The notes beneath the pieces were generated by a model. It ran no database searches, was not told where the DNA came from, and saw nothing but the letters and a program-made list of their open reading frames with translations. The translations under genes and the position numbers were made by a program. Shown piece by piece: positions 41,926-50,867 of a DNA stretch of 64,000 nt; the first letter of the stretch is position 1; each line of letters starts with the position of its first letter. This stretch comes from Caldiserica bacterium UBA4770 (GTDB lineage Bacteria > Caldisericota > Caldisericia > Caldisericales > Caldisericaceae): positions 3,367-67,366 of the forward strand of contig DHHO01000011.1 in assembly GCA_002403335.1 (NCBI GenBank), written 5' to 3'.

Positions 41926-42953
41926 TTGACCTCGACATTTTAAAGAACATAGAAAAAGAGGAAGGTATCTCCAGGGAATATGTGATTGAGGTTATTACAG
42001 AGGCCTTCAAGGCTGCTTACAAAAAGACTTTCGAGGAAACAAATGCGGTAGTAAAAATTAACCTTGCAAGGGGTGATGTGAAGCTTTACGCAGAAAAAAG
42101 TGTGGTGGAGCATGTAGTAAACCCTACTCTTGAGATAGGTATTGAAGAAGCCCACTCTTCTGAAAAAAATGCAAATATAGGAGACAAAATCCTCATTGAA
42201 ATCCCCCTAAAGACACTTTCAGTTGCAGCTATTACATGTGCAAAACAGGTATTTCAGCAAAGAATTACAGAGAAAAAAAGAGAGGTCGTTTATAACGTCT
42301 TCACAAAAAAAGTAGGGGAGACAATTACAGGAAGAGTAACAAGAATTAAGGGGAAGGGAAATATTGGCGTTAACATTGAACCCTATAATATAGAAGGATT
42401 CATACCCCCGGAGGAGCAGATTCCAAATGAGAGGCTTTTCAGGGAAAGACTTGTAAAGGCATATGTAAAGGAAGTACGCATGACAGAAAGCGGCCCTTTT
42501 ATAGTTCTTTCTCGTGCATCCCCGGAGTTCCTCGTAAAACTTTTTGAGATGGAAATACCAGAGGTTATGCAGAAGATTGTTGAGATAAAGGGAATTGTCA
42601 GGGAAGCAGGTATAAGAGCAAAAGTTTCAGTTTCCTCAAAGGATATTAATGTGGACCCTGTGGGAGCCTGTATCGGACAGAAGGGAATAAGGATAAATAG
42701 TGTCTCAAAAGAGATTAATTATGAAAGGATTGATGTAGTCAGGTACAACAACCGGCCTGAAATTTATATCGAAAATGCTATGAGCCCGGCAAAGGTTGAA
42801 AGAGTTGAAGTATTATCAGAGGGGCGGGATGCCAATATCTATGTAAAGAAGAACGAAATCCAAACTGCAATGGGCCCAGGGGGAGTTAATGTCATGCTTG
42901 CCTCCAGGCTTACAGGATTTTATCTGCACCTTATTGAGGTTGAAGAGGGGTGA
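41922..42953 (+). CDS. nusA: Transcription termination/antitermination factor NusA
   Basis: A 343-residue NusA without C-terminal acidic repeats, as in many bacteria. The N-terminal RNA-polymerase-binding domain (about 1-125) is followed by an S1 domain (GETITGRVTRIKGKGNIGVN, about 130-200) and two KH domains with VDPVGACIGQKGIRI and MGPGGVNVMLASRLTG. The start is GTG at 41922. It overlaps rimP and infB by a few nt. No ylxR or L7Ae-like gene is inserted between nusA and infB. Confidence 0.93.
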   Translation: MIDLDILKNIEKEEGISREYVIEVITEAFKAAYKKTFEETNAVVKINLARGDVKLYAEKSVVEHVVNPTLEIGIEEAHSSEKNANIGDKILIEIPLKTLSVAAITCAKQVFQQRITEKKREVVYNVFTKKVGETITGRVTRIKGKGNIGVNIEPYNIEGFIPPEEQIPNERLFRERLVKAYVKEVRMTESGPFIVLSRASPEFLVKLFEMEIPEVMQKIVEIKGIVREAGIRAKVSVSSKDINVDPVGACIGQKGIRINSVSKEINYERIDVVRYNNRPEIYIENAMSPAKVERVEVLSEGRDANIYVKKNEIQTAMGPGGVNVMLASRLTGFYLHLIEVEEG

Positions 42954-42958
42954 TCAAC

Positions 42959-44863
42959 ATGTCTAAGGACGGAAAGAATAGGGTATACGAGATTGCAAGG
43001 GAAGTTGGTCTCAAGCCCCAGAGACTAATTGAAATTATGGAGGAACTTGGTATCAAAAATAAAGGGAACCTTTCCATTATTGATGATGAGACAACAAAGG
43101 TCATTAAAGAATACATAAAAGAGCTCAGAGACAAAAAGAAAGAGGACGAGACAAGGTCCAGAAAGATTGCTGGAAACATTACCATAAAAGAGTTTGCTGA
43201 TAGATTCGGCATACCTTTGACGGAAATTAGAGAAAGAATTATGAAACTCGGCTTGCCTTATAAACCCACAAGGCGGTTATCAAGGGATGAGGTTCACTAC
43301 CTTGCAGCTGAACTTGGTTTAGATGTTCCTGAATTTGAAAATGCTGAGTTCTTAAAAAGTTTCGTCAAGAGAGCACCTGTTGTAACAGTCATGGGGCATG
43401 TAGACCATGGAAAGACAACACTCTTAGATGCAATAAGAAAGACCTCGGTCGCTCTTAAGGAGAAAGGACAGATTACCCAGACAATTGGTGCCTCTACTGT
43501 AAAGATTGATGGAGATGAAATCATCTTTATTGATACACCAGGCCATGAAGCCTTCACAGAAATGAGATTAAGAGGTTCTATTGTTACTGATATTGTTGTC
43601 CTTGTTGTTGCAGCAGACGAAGGAGTGAAAGAGCAAACGATAGAATCTCTCAACCACGCGAGAGCCGCAAAGGTTCCTATTATTGTAGCAATAAACAAAA
43701 TAGATAAACCAGGCGCTGACCCGGAGAGAGTAAAACAGCAGCTTGCGGATAGGGGCCTTCTACCAGAAGAATGGGGAGGCAGTACTACATATGTGCCAGT
43801 ATCTGCAAAAACGGGTAGCGGTTTACAGGACTTACTTGAAATTATAAGGCTTCAGTCCGAATTCCTCAATATCAGGACAGATGTTAATACAGTTGCTTCA
43901 GGAACAATCATAGAGTCGAGAATAGATAAAAATATAGGCCCTCTTGCAACAGCAATTGTACAGACTGGCACTCTCAGGGTCGGAGATTATATACGGGTTG
44001 GAAACATTGTTGGAAGAGTGAGGTTTATGTTCGATACCTTTGGTAAGAGATTAAGTGCGATTAAGGCAATAAGTGCTGTTGAAATAGGAGGTCTTCCCGA
44101 TATTCCAGAAGCAGGCGAAATCTTCTATCAACTGGAGAGTGCAGAAGAAGCAAAAGAGGAAACGAAACTCATTGAAGAAACGCTTAAGTCAAAGATTACA
44201 GAAACAAATGTCCCAAAGACTCTTGAAGAACTCCTGAAGGGTCTGGAATCCAGAAAGGAAAAAAAGCTCTACATGGTCATTAAGACGGATACTCATGGCT
44301 CTCTTGAGGCGGTAAAGAAAGCTGTGAAAGAGATCAAATCAAACATTCCCATAGAGATTATCCATGAAGGAGTAGGAGGGATTGTAAAAAGCGATGTACT
44401 TCTTGCAAGCGCCACAGGGGGATTTATTCTTGGATTCAATGTAAGGGCTACTGCTGAGGCAAAGCAGGAGGCAAAACAAAGAGGCATTGAGATAAAGACA
44501 TATGATATCATTTTTGAACTCGTGGAAGAGCTCACAAAATTACTGCAGGGAATGGTAGTAAAGGAAAAGAAAGAGGTTGTTCTGGGAAAGGCTCTTGTAA
44601 AAGAAACATTTAAAATATCTGATGTGGGAGTAATCGCAGGGTCCCTTGTCACAGAAGGAAGGATTGTAAGAAATGCAAAAGCAAAGGTCATAAGAGATAA
44701 TGCTGTTATATATAATACGGAAATTGCCTCCCTCAAAAGGTTCAAAGAAGATGTAAGAGAGGTTATGAAGGGATACGAATGTGGGATCGGGCTCAAGAAT
44801 TTCAATGACATAAAAGCCGGTGACGAAATAGAGGTCTATTCTTCAACCGAAGAAGAACAATGA
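42959..44863 (+). CDS. infB: Translation initiation factor IF-2
   Basis: A 634-residue IF-2 with a short N-terminal domain. Two IF2-N-like helical modules (about 5-55 and 70-120) precede the GTPase: GHVDHGKTT near 146, DTPGHE, and NKIDKPG. Domains II, III and C2 follow, including the typical KADTHGSLEA-like KTDTHGSLEA. I chose the ATG at 42959 (AGGGGTGAT upstream) rather than the GTG at 42950, which begins inside nusA. It overlaps rsmI by 4 nt. Confidence 0.95.
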   Translation: MSKDGKNRVYEIAREVGLKPQRLIEIMEELGIKNKGNLSIIDDETTKVIKEYIKELRDKKKEDETRSRKIAGNITIKEFADRFGIPLTEIRERIMKLGLPYKPTRRLSRDEVHYLAAELGLDVPEFENAEFLKSFVKRAPVVTVMGHVDHGKTTLLDAIRKTSVALKEKGQITQTIGASTVKIDGDEIIFIDTPGHEAFTEMRLRGSIVTDIVVLVVAADEGVKEQTIESLNHARAAKVPIIVAINKIDKPGADPERVKQQLADRGLLPEEWGGSTTYVPVSAKTGSGLQDLLEIIRLQSEFLNIRTDVNTVASGTIIESRIDKNIGPLATAIVQTGTLRVGDYIRVGNIVGRVRFMFDTFGKRLSAIKAISAVEIGGLPDIPEAGEIFYQLESAEEAKEETKLIEETLKSKITETNVPKTLEELLKGLESRKEKKLYMVIKTDTHGSLEAVKKAVKEIKSNIPIEIIHEGVGGIVKSDVLLASATGGFILGFNVRATAEAKQEAKQRGIEIKTYDIIFELVEELTKLLQGMVVKEKKEVVLGKALVKETFKISDVGVIAGSLVTEGRIVRNAKAKVIRDNAVIYNTEIASLKRFKEDVREVMKGYECGIGLKNFNDIKAGDEIEVYSSTEEEQ

Positions 44864-45525
44864 CTCTATATGTATGCCCGACACCAATCGGTAATCTGAA
44901 GGATGTCACCTTAAGAGTACTTAATGTACTTGAAAGCGTGGATGCAATTCTTGCAGAAGACACAAGAAAAACAATAATTCTTCTCAGAGAATACTCAATA
45001 AAAACACCCCTTGTAAGTTTTCATAGTTATACTTCGGAAGGGAAATTAAAACACATTTTAAAAGAACTTAAGGAGGGCAAAAACTTCGCCCTTGTCTCAG
45101 AGGCAGGAACCCCTTGTATATCAGACCCTGGGTTTAAACTCGTAAAATTATGTATTGAAATGGAGATCTCCCTTGAAGTTCTTCCAGGACCAACATCTTT
45201 CATACCTGCGTTAATATTATCTGGTCTTCCCCCAGATCATTTTATCTTCCACGGCTTCCTTCCCCGAAGCCGAGGAAAGAGAATGAAAATTATGACCTCA
45301 TACAAAGATTTCGAAGGACCAGTTATCTATTTTGAATCTCCTCATAGAGTCAAGGAGTTTCTGGAAGAACTCATTACCTCATCTGGAGATAAACCTGTTG
45401 CCATAATAAGAGAGATCACAAAGATTTACGAAGAGGTTATGAGAGGGACAGCTTCTCACCTATTAGAGGAGATTAAGGATAGAGATCTTCGGGGAGAGGT
45501 TATTATAGTGGTTGGAAAAGGATAA
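44860..45525 (+). CDS. rsmI: 16S rRNA (cytidine-1402-2'-O)-methyltransferase RsmI
   Basis: A 221-residue SAM-dependent methyltransferase of the tetrapyrrole-methylase fold. It has TPIGNLKDVTLRVL near the start, LAEDTRKT, SEAGTPCISDPG and ILSGLPPDHFIFHGFLPR, and YFESPHRV. It modifies the decoding site of 16S rRNA. It is translationally coupled to infB. The operon probably ends here; I see no clear terminator in the 37-nt gap. Confidence 0.93.
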   Translation: MTLYVCPTPIGNLKDVTLRVLNVLESVDAILAEDTRKTIILLREYSIKTPLVSFHSYTSEGKLKHILKELKEGKNFALVSEAGTPCISDPGFKLVKLCIEMEISLEVLPGPTSFIPALILSGLPPDHFIFHGFLPRSRGKRMKIMTSYKDFEGPVIYFESPHRVKEFLEELITSSGDKPVAIIREITKIYEEVMRGTASHLLEEIKDRDLRGEVIIVVGKG

Positions 45526-45562
45526 ATCTATATAATATTTAAAATAAAATAAGGAGGCAAAG

Positions 45563-46831
45563 ATGGAGGAGCCTTTAAAAGGCCTGAATCGTGTGGAAGC
45601 AGCAGTTGAGGCAGAGAGGTGTCTCTACTGTTTTGACTCGCCGTGTGAAAAGGCCTGTCCTGTACATGTACCCATTCCTGAATTTATCCATTCGGTGAGA
45701 AGTAATAATATCCAGGGAGCAAGAGAAATTATAGAAACTTCTAACCCATTTATTGAAACATGCGGTATACTGTGTCCACAGGAGAATTTCTGCCAGTCAG
45801 TATGCGTAAGAAAAAGCATTGATTCTCCTGTGAGAATCAGAGAGCTACATAGGTATGTAACAGATAACAGCGACCCATCAAAAGGCCTTGAAAAATCGGA
45901 GGTAAGCGAGAAGAAGGTTGCTATTATCGGGGGAGGACCTGCAGGACTTACTGCAGCAAGGGAGTTGGGAAGGGCCGGAATAAAGACAGTCATCTTCGAG
46001 AAAAAGGATCTTGGGGGAGTACCCCTTCAACAGATTTCCTCTTTCCGTTTCCCCCAAAAGGTAGGAGAAAGAGAAGTTAAGTTTATTCACCAAAACTTTA
46101 TCACTGAAGTCAGGGATAAAAAGATTACAGAATTAAGCGAACTTGGAGGTAACTTCGATGCAATCTTTATTGCCACAGGGCTTCAGGATGAAACCACCAT
46201 TGACGTAAAGGGAAAGGAGCTTCCATCAGTTACCTACGCAGTTAAAGTTTTAAAGACTCTAAAAAGTGGACTTCCCTCAAATATTGGAAAACAGGTAGGT
46301 ATCATTGGGGGAGGAAACGTAGCCTTCGAGGTTGCAATCGCATTAAAGATCGAAAATCCTGACAGGGATGTAAAAATTATATATAGAAGGAGCCTGAAAG
46401 AAGTAAAGGCGTTTAAGAGTGAAGTAGACGAAGCGATAAGGGTAGGTGTAACAATGCAATTTCTTGCAACTCCTGTTGAGATAAGGGGGACTGACCACAT
46501 TGAGGGCATTTTAGTAAGGCAAACAAGACTCTCAAAGGAAGATGAAACGGGTAGGAGAAGATTTGAAGAGATTCCGAACTCTGACTTCCTTATCCCTCTT
46601 GATTCCATAGTCATTGCAATAGGACAGAGTGCAGCTCCCATTTTCTCACAGATTGAAAAGACGGAGGAGGGATTGATAAAGGTTGATGAAAATTTTATGA
46701 CCTCTGTAGTGGGAGTTTTTGCAGGAGGCGACATCATAAGAGGATCTGGCACAATTGTTGAAAGTGTTTCAGATGGCAAAAAAGCCGCAGAAAGTATTTT
46801 AAAGTACATCAAGGGAGGAAAAAATGTATAA
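45563..46831 (+). CDS. preT: NAD(P)H-dependent dihydropyrimidine dehydrogenase, PreT subunit
   Basis: A 422-residue flavoprotein. The N-terminal domain holds clustered cysteines for Fe-S centres (CLYCFDSPCEKACPVHVP and CGILCPQENFCQSVC). It is followed by an FAD motif IIGGGPAGLTAARELG near 118-135 and an NAD(P) motif GIIGGGNVAFEVA near 246. It pairs with PreA (next gene, 8-nt overlap) to reduce uracil and thymine, or to oxidise dihydropyrimidines. An alternative is a glutamate-synthase-small-subunit-like oxidoreductase feeding the molybdenum hydroxylase. GGAGG precedes the ATG, and TATAAT lies at 45531-45536. Confidence 0.85.
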   Translation: MEEPLKGLNRVEAAVEAERCLYCFDSPCEKACPVHVPIPEFIHSVRSNNIQGAREIIETSNPFIETCGILCPQENFCQSVCVRKSIDSPVRIRELHRYVTDNSDPSKGLEKSEVSEKKVAIIGGGPAGLTAARELGRAGIKTVIFEKKDLGGVPLQQISSFRFPQKVGEREVKFIHQNFITEVRDKKITELSELGGNFDAIFIATGLQDETTIDVKGKELPSVTYAVKVLKTLKSGLPSNIGKQVGIIGGGNVAFEVAIALKIENPDRDVKIIYRRSLKEVKAFKSEVDEAIRVGVTMQFLATPVEIRGTDHIEGILVRQTRLSKEDETGRRRFEEIPNSDFLIPLDSIVIAIGQSAAPIFSQIEKTEEGLIKVDENFMTSVVGVFAGGDIIRGSGTIVESVSDGKKAAESILKYIKGGKNV

Positions 46832-48059
46832 GGAAAGAGATATCTCAATAAACTTTCTTGGCAGAAACCTTGATTCCCCATTTATTCTGTCTGCCTCTCC
46901 TTCTACGGATGAGGTAGAAATGGTTGCAAACGCTCTCAGAGAGGGATGGGCAGGAGCAATATTGAAGACTACTTCAATTTCGGGACAGCAAGTATACCTT
47001 AAGAATCCTATGATGTCCTCCTTCGGAACAATGAGCAAAAAGGTTTTTGGGCTTGGAAACATTGACCTCATTTCAAAATACCACATTGAAGAGATAGAAG
47101 AGCGTGTTAAGTACCTGAAGAAAGAATTTCCCCATAAATTAATAGGGGCTTCAATAATGGGCTCAAAAAAAGAAGACTGGCAAACCCTTGCATCAAGGTT
47201 AAGAAAGGCAGGAGCCGACATCATAGAGTGTAGCTTTAGCTGTCCACAGGGAAGTATGGGGGAAGAACCAGGAAAGATGCTTGCTCAATCCGTAGAAGCA
47301 ACAGAAAAGGTTACAGCCTGGGTAAAAGAAGCTGCAGATAAAACTCCGGTTCTTATAAAGATTACACCGCAGGTAACGGATATTGTAGAAGTAGCAAAGG
47401 CTGTAAAAAGAGGAGGAGCAGATGGAATTACTGCAAGCAATACAATTCCCTCACTTCTTTCAATCAACATCAAAACACTTGAACCCTACCCTACAATTTT
47501 TGGAGAAGGTTCCTATTCAGGCCTTTCAGGATTTGCAATAAAACCCATTACTTTGAGGACAATTGCAGAAATTGCAAAGAATGTGGATATAACAATTTCT
47601 GGAAATGGCGGTGCATATTCATGGAGAGATGCAGTTGAATTTATGTCTGTTGGAGCAACTAATGTTCAATTCTGTACTCTCCCGATGCACTATGGATTCC
47701 GTGTTATAAGAGACCTCAAAAGCGGGTTGATGCATTACCTCGAAGAACAGGGATTCACAAGTCCATCAGACATTGTAGGAAAAGCACTTTCCCATATAAA
47801 GAGCCAGGAAGAATTGAAAAACCCTGAAACTCATTCACAAATCGATACCGAAAGATGCATAGGGTGCGGTCTCTGTTATATCGCATGTCGCGATGGAGGG
47901 CACACAGCAATTAAGTGGAATGAGGACGAAAGAAGACCTAAAGTCGACGAGGATAAGTGCACAGGATGTGCAATGTGTATGCAGGTTTGCCCTGTTAGTG
48001 TAATAAAGATGGAAGAAAAACTGAATTCAGAGATATATTATTACACAGAAGAGAGGTGA
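46824..48059 (+). CDS. preA: Dihydropyrimidine dehydrogenase, PreA subunit
   Basis: A 411-residue enzyme with a dihydroorotate-dehydrogenase-like barrel that binds FMN (SASPSTDEVEMV, ECSFSCPQGSMG and ISGNGGAYSW). A C-terminal ferredoxin-like module carries two CxxCxxCxxxC motifs (CIGCGLCYIACRDGG and CTGCAMCMQVCPVSV). The family reduces pyrimidines with electrons from PreT. It overlaps preT by 8 nt and the Fe-S subunit gene by 1 nt. Confidence 0.88.
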   Translation: MYKERDISINFLGRNLDSPFILSASPSTDEVEMVANALREGWAGAILKTTSISGQQVYLKNPMMSSFGTMSKKVFGLGNIDLISKYHIEEIEERVKYLKKEFPHKLIGASIMGSKKEDWQTLASRLRKAGADIIECSFSCPQGSMGEEPGKMLAQSVEATEKVTAWVKEAADKTPVLIKITPQVTDIVEVAKAVKRGGADGITASNTIPSLLSINIKTLEPYPTIFGEGSYSGLSGFAIKPITLRTIAEIAKNVDITISGNGGAYSWRDAVEFMSVGATNVQFCTLPMHYGFRVIRDLKSGLMHYLEEQGFTSPSDIVGKALSHIKSQEELKNPETHSQIDTERCIGCGLCYIACRDGGHTAIKWNEDERRPKVDEDKCTGCAMCMQVCPVSVIKMEEKLNSEIYYYTEER

Positions 48060-48547
48060 TGCGTTTGAAAGAAGTAAACATAAATTTCACCTTAAATAAG
48101 GAAAATTACTCCCTCTCTGTCCCTTCTAACATGACACTCCTTCAGATTATAAGGGATGTCCTTCATTTGACAGGCACAAAATGTGGGTGCGAGAAGGGAG
48201 AGTGCGGCGCCTGCACAGTTATTATGAATGGTGTTTCTGTCAATGCATGCCTTGTAATTGCCGCCCAGGTAGATGGCTCAAGCATCACAACTATTGAAGG
48301 GATTGGCAATGCTTTAAATCTTCACCCCATTCAGAAAGCCTTCGTAGAGGAGGGGGCAGTTCAGTGTGGATTCTGTACACCAGGAATGATTGTCTCCGCT
48401 TATTACCTCCTGAATAAAAATCCATCAGCCTCTGACGATGAAATAAGAGAAGGATTATCAGGGAATCTCTGTAGATGCACCGGATACCTTAAAATTATAG
48501 AGGCAGTGAAGAAAGCAGAGAAGGAATTAAATGAAATCAAGCGTTAG
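48059..48547 (+). CDS. Molybdenum hydroxylase, 2Fe-2S subunit (xanthine dehydrogenase type)
   Basis: A 162-residue subunit with the plant-type 2Fe-2S motif GCEKGECGACTVIMNG and a second cluster GFCTPGMIVSA...NLCRCTGY. It passes electrons from the molybdenum centre to FAD. The ATG at 48059 overlaps the PreA stop (TGATG); a GTG 3 nt earlier is possible. The operon holds the FAD subunit at 49995 and the catalytic subunit at 50864. Confidence 0.92.
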   Translation: MRLKEVNINFTLNKENYSLSVPSNMTLLQIIRDVLHLTGTKCGCEKGECGACTVIMNGVSVNACLVIAAQVDGSSITTIEGIGNALNLHPIQKAFVEEGAVQCGFCTPGMIVSAYYLLNKNPSASDDEIREGLSGNLCRCTGYLKIIEAVKKAEKELNEIKR

Positions 48548-49133
48548 TGGAATCTTGCTTTCTGCTGGCAAATCTGAAAGAATGGGAAGTCCAAAGGCCC
48601 TGCTTGAAATAGGTGGCAGAACAAATATAGAAAATCTCCTTGAAGAGTATCTATCTTCAGATATTTCTGAGCTTGTCCTTGTACTGGGTTTCGATGCGGA
48701 AAACCTAAGGACTTTTGTTAACTCGAGATATAAAGATGAAAGGCTGAAGATCGTTGTTAATGAGAGATATGAAAAAGGTATGTTTTCTTCACTTCAGAAG
48801 GGTGTTTCCAGTGTAAACTTCCAAGGAATACTCATAGGGCTCATCGATTATCCACTCATTAAGAGAAACACGATTAACAAACTTATTGAAAATTTTGATG
48901 GAAATAATATTGTTACCCCCACTTACAGAGGAAAAAGTGGACATCCCATAATTTTACCTTTTTCTCTAAGAGGAGACATTTTGAACACTACCAGAGAAGA
49001 TGAAACGCTCAGAGAAATCATAAATTCTCATAAAGATCTTATTAAAAAAGTTGAAATCGGCGATGAGTCTGTTAACTTTAATATGAACACGATGGAAGAT
49101 TATGAAAGGGTAAAGACACTTTGGAGAAAATGA
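48531..49133 (+). CDS. MocA-like molybdenum cofactor cytidylyltransferase
   Basis: A 200-residue nucleotidyltransferase with the loop LLSAGKSERMGSPKALLE near the start, IGLIDYPLI (metal-binding Asp) and PTYRGKSGHPIIL. MocA adds CMP to molybdopterin to make the MCD cofactor used by xanthine-dehydrogenase-type enzymes. The GHP motif favours this over MobA. It overlaps the Fe-S subunit gene by 17 nt. Related nucleotidyltransferases of unknown substrate remain possible. Confidence 0.82.
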   Translation: MKSSVSGILLSAGKSERMGSPKALLEIGGRTNIENLLEEYLSSDISELVLVLGFDAENLRTFVNSRYKDERLKIVVNERYEKGMFSSLQKGVSSVNFQGILIGLIDYPLIKRNTINKLIENFDGNNIVTPTYRGKSGHPIILPFSLRGDILNTTREDETLREIINSHKDLIKKVEIGDESVNFNMNTMEDYERVKTLWRK

Positions 49134-49163
49134 AGAGTAAAATAAGAGAAGGAGGTTATTTAT

Positions 49164-49985
49164 ATGTATGAAATTTATGAAAAAATCTCATCACTCGTAA
49201 AAGAAGGCAAAGAGTTTGTTCTTGCAATAGTTATCAATGCAGAGGAGGCAACTGCCGGAAAGCCTGGCTTCAAGATGCTTATATTGCCTGACGGAACAAC
49301 ATTCGGTACTGTTGGGGGCGGAACTATGGAGAAGGATGTTATCGACAGTGCAATGAGTCTTTTTAATACAAAGGGAACAATATTAAAAAAGTATGTTATG
49401 AGAGAAGGGGAAGAAACCTCTCTTGGGATGATATGCGGGGGAAGTGCAGAGGTTTATATAGAATATGTTGGTATTAAACCACAGCTTGTCATATTCGGGG
49501 CAGGTCATATTGGAAAAGCTCTTTACGATATTGTTTCCTCCTCTGGTGTATATGATATCCTTATTGTAGATGATAGGGAGGAATTCGTAAACAATGAAAC
49601 TTTCCCCCTTGCACAGGTTTGTGTAAAAAATGGTATATACAGAGATGTTCAGGGTCTTCCCCTGAGAAACGGGGCAAGCATCGTCATTGTAACCCCTCAT
49701 GGGGCAGACGATGCTTCAATTCTAAAGGGACTTTATGAAAAGAACCTCAAATATAAATATATAGGTATGATAGGAAGTACTTCACGCAGGGACCACTGCT
49801 TTGAAAGTGCAAGAAACCAGGGTGTTTCAGAGGAGTTTCTTGAAAGTATTTATGCACCTGTAGGACTTGCAATCGGTGCAGAAACACCATTTGAAATTGC
49901 TGTCTCTATTATTGGAGAGATTGTCGCACTTAATAAAGGAACTCTTCAAAAAGTTAAAACAGAAAAAGAACTACATAAGAATTAG
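49164..49985 (+). CDS. xdhC: XdhC/CoxF-family molybdoenzyme maturation factor
   Basis: A 273-residue protein with an N-terminal XdhC_CoxI-like region (TFGTVGGGTMEKDVI and SLGMICGGSAEVYIE) and a C-terminal Rossmann-like domain starting VIFGAGHIGKALYDI. XdhC binds the molybdenum cofactor, adds the terminal sulfur with a cysteine desulfurase and inserts it into the apoenzyme. It is placed between the Fe-S and FAD subunit genes. GGAGG precedes the ATG. Confidence 0.88.
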   Translation: MYEIYEKISSLVKEGKEFVLAIVINAEEATAGKPGFKMLILPDGTTFGTVGGGTMEKDVIDSAMSLFNTKGTILKKYVMREGEETSLGMICGGSAEVYIEYVGIKPQLVIFGAGHIGKALYDIVSSSGVYDILIVDDREEFVNNETFPLAQVCVKNGIYRDVQGLPLRNGASIVIVTPHGADDASILKGLYEKNLKYKYIGMIGSTSRRDHCFESARNQGVSEEFLESIYAPVGLAIGAETPFEIAVSIIGEIVALNKGTLQKVKTEKELHKN

Positions 49986-49994
49986 GGAGGAAGT

Positions 49995-50867
49995 GTGAAG
50001 GAGATTAACTATCTTAGTGCTTCAAACACTGAGGATGCCCTGAGTCTTTTAAGTGGTTTTGGAGAAAATGCAAAGATCATTGCAGGGGGAACAGATATTC
50101 TTGTAAGACTTAAGGATAATGTAATCAAAGAGGATACACTTATCGATATATCAGGGGTAAGAGAACTTAAAGGAATTTATGAGGATAAGGATATTATTCA
50201 TATCCTACCACTTACAACACATACAGATATCATCGAATCACCTGTCATTTGCAAGCACTTACCTATTTTAAGAGACGCAGTAAAAAGTATCGGCTCTCCC
50301 CAGATAAGAAATAGAGGAACAATTGGGGGCAATATTGCTAACGCATCCCCAGCAGGGGATTCAATTCCTGCTCTCTACGTACTTTCAGCCTATGTGAGGG
50401 TAAAGAGCAGAGAAAAGGAAAGAATGGTCTCGATAAATGAATTCTACAAAGGACCCGGGCAAACTGTGCTTGATAGTAACGAAATGATTGTGGATATCGT
50501 AATTCCTCATATGAAAGAGCAGGAGATAGGTTTCTTTAGAAAGGTCGGGCAGAGAAACGCAATCTCCATAGCCATAGCAAATGTTGCTGTAAAACTCGAA
50601 GTCTCAGGAGAAAACAGGTTTTCAAATGCATCAGTTGCCTTTGGTGCTCTGGCCCCCACAGTTTTAAGAGCAAAATTAATCGAAAATGCACTTCTTAACG
50701 AGGTATGTGATTCCCCTGAAAAACTTCTTTACATATCGAAACTCTCCGAAAGAGAAGTATCTCCCATTACAGACATCAGAGGGTCAGCTTCCTATAGAAT
50801 AGAAATGAGTACAAACATCCTTTATGAAGGTCTTTTGTTAATGTTTTTAAAGGGGTGGAAAAGGTGA
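49995..50867 (+). CDS. Molybdenum hydroxylase, FAD-binding subunit
   Basis: A 290-residue FAD-binding subunit with IIAGGTDILVRLKDN near residue 30 and IRNRGTIGGNIANASPAGDS, the flavin-binding motifs of the XdhB/CoxM family. It transfers electrons from the 2Fe-2S centres to NAD or another acceptor. The start is GTG at 49995, right after GGGAGG. It overlaps the catalytic-subunit gene by 4 nt if the GTG at 50864 is used. Confidence 0.92.
   Translation: MKEINYLSASNTEDALSLLSGFGENAKIIAGGTDILVRLKDNVIKEDTLIDISGVRELKGIYEDKDIIHILPLTTHTDIIESPVICKHLPILRDAVKSIGSPQIRNRGTIGGNIANASPAGDSIPALYVLSAYVRVKSREKERMVSINEFYKGPGQTVLDSNEMIVDIVIPHMKEQEIGFFRKVGQRNAISIAIANVAVKLEVSGENRFSNASVAFGALAPTVLRAKLIENALLNEVCDSPEKLLYISKLSEREVSPITDIRGSASYRIEMSTNILYEGLLLMFLKGWKR

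Noticed and set aside
43297..44811. Long minus-strand frames opposite infB
   Set aside because: They are antisense to a well-supported gene, Ser/Thr-rich as expected for a reverse-complement shadow, and have no start signals.
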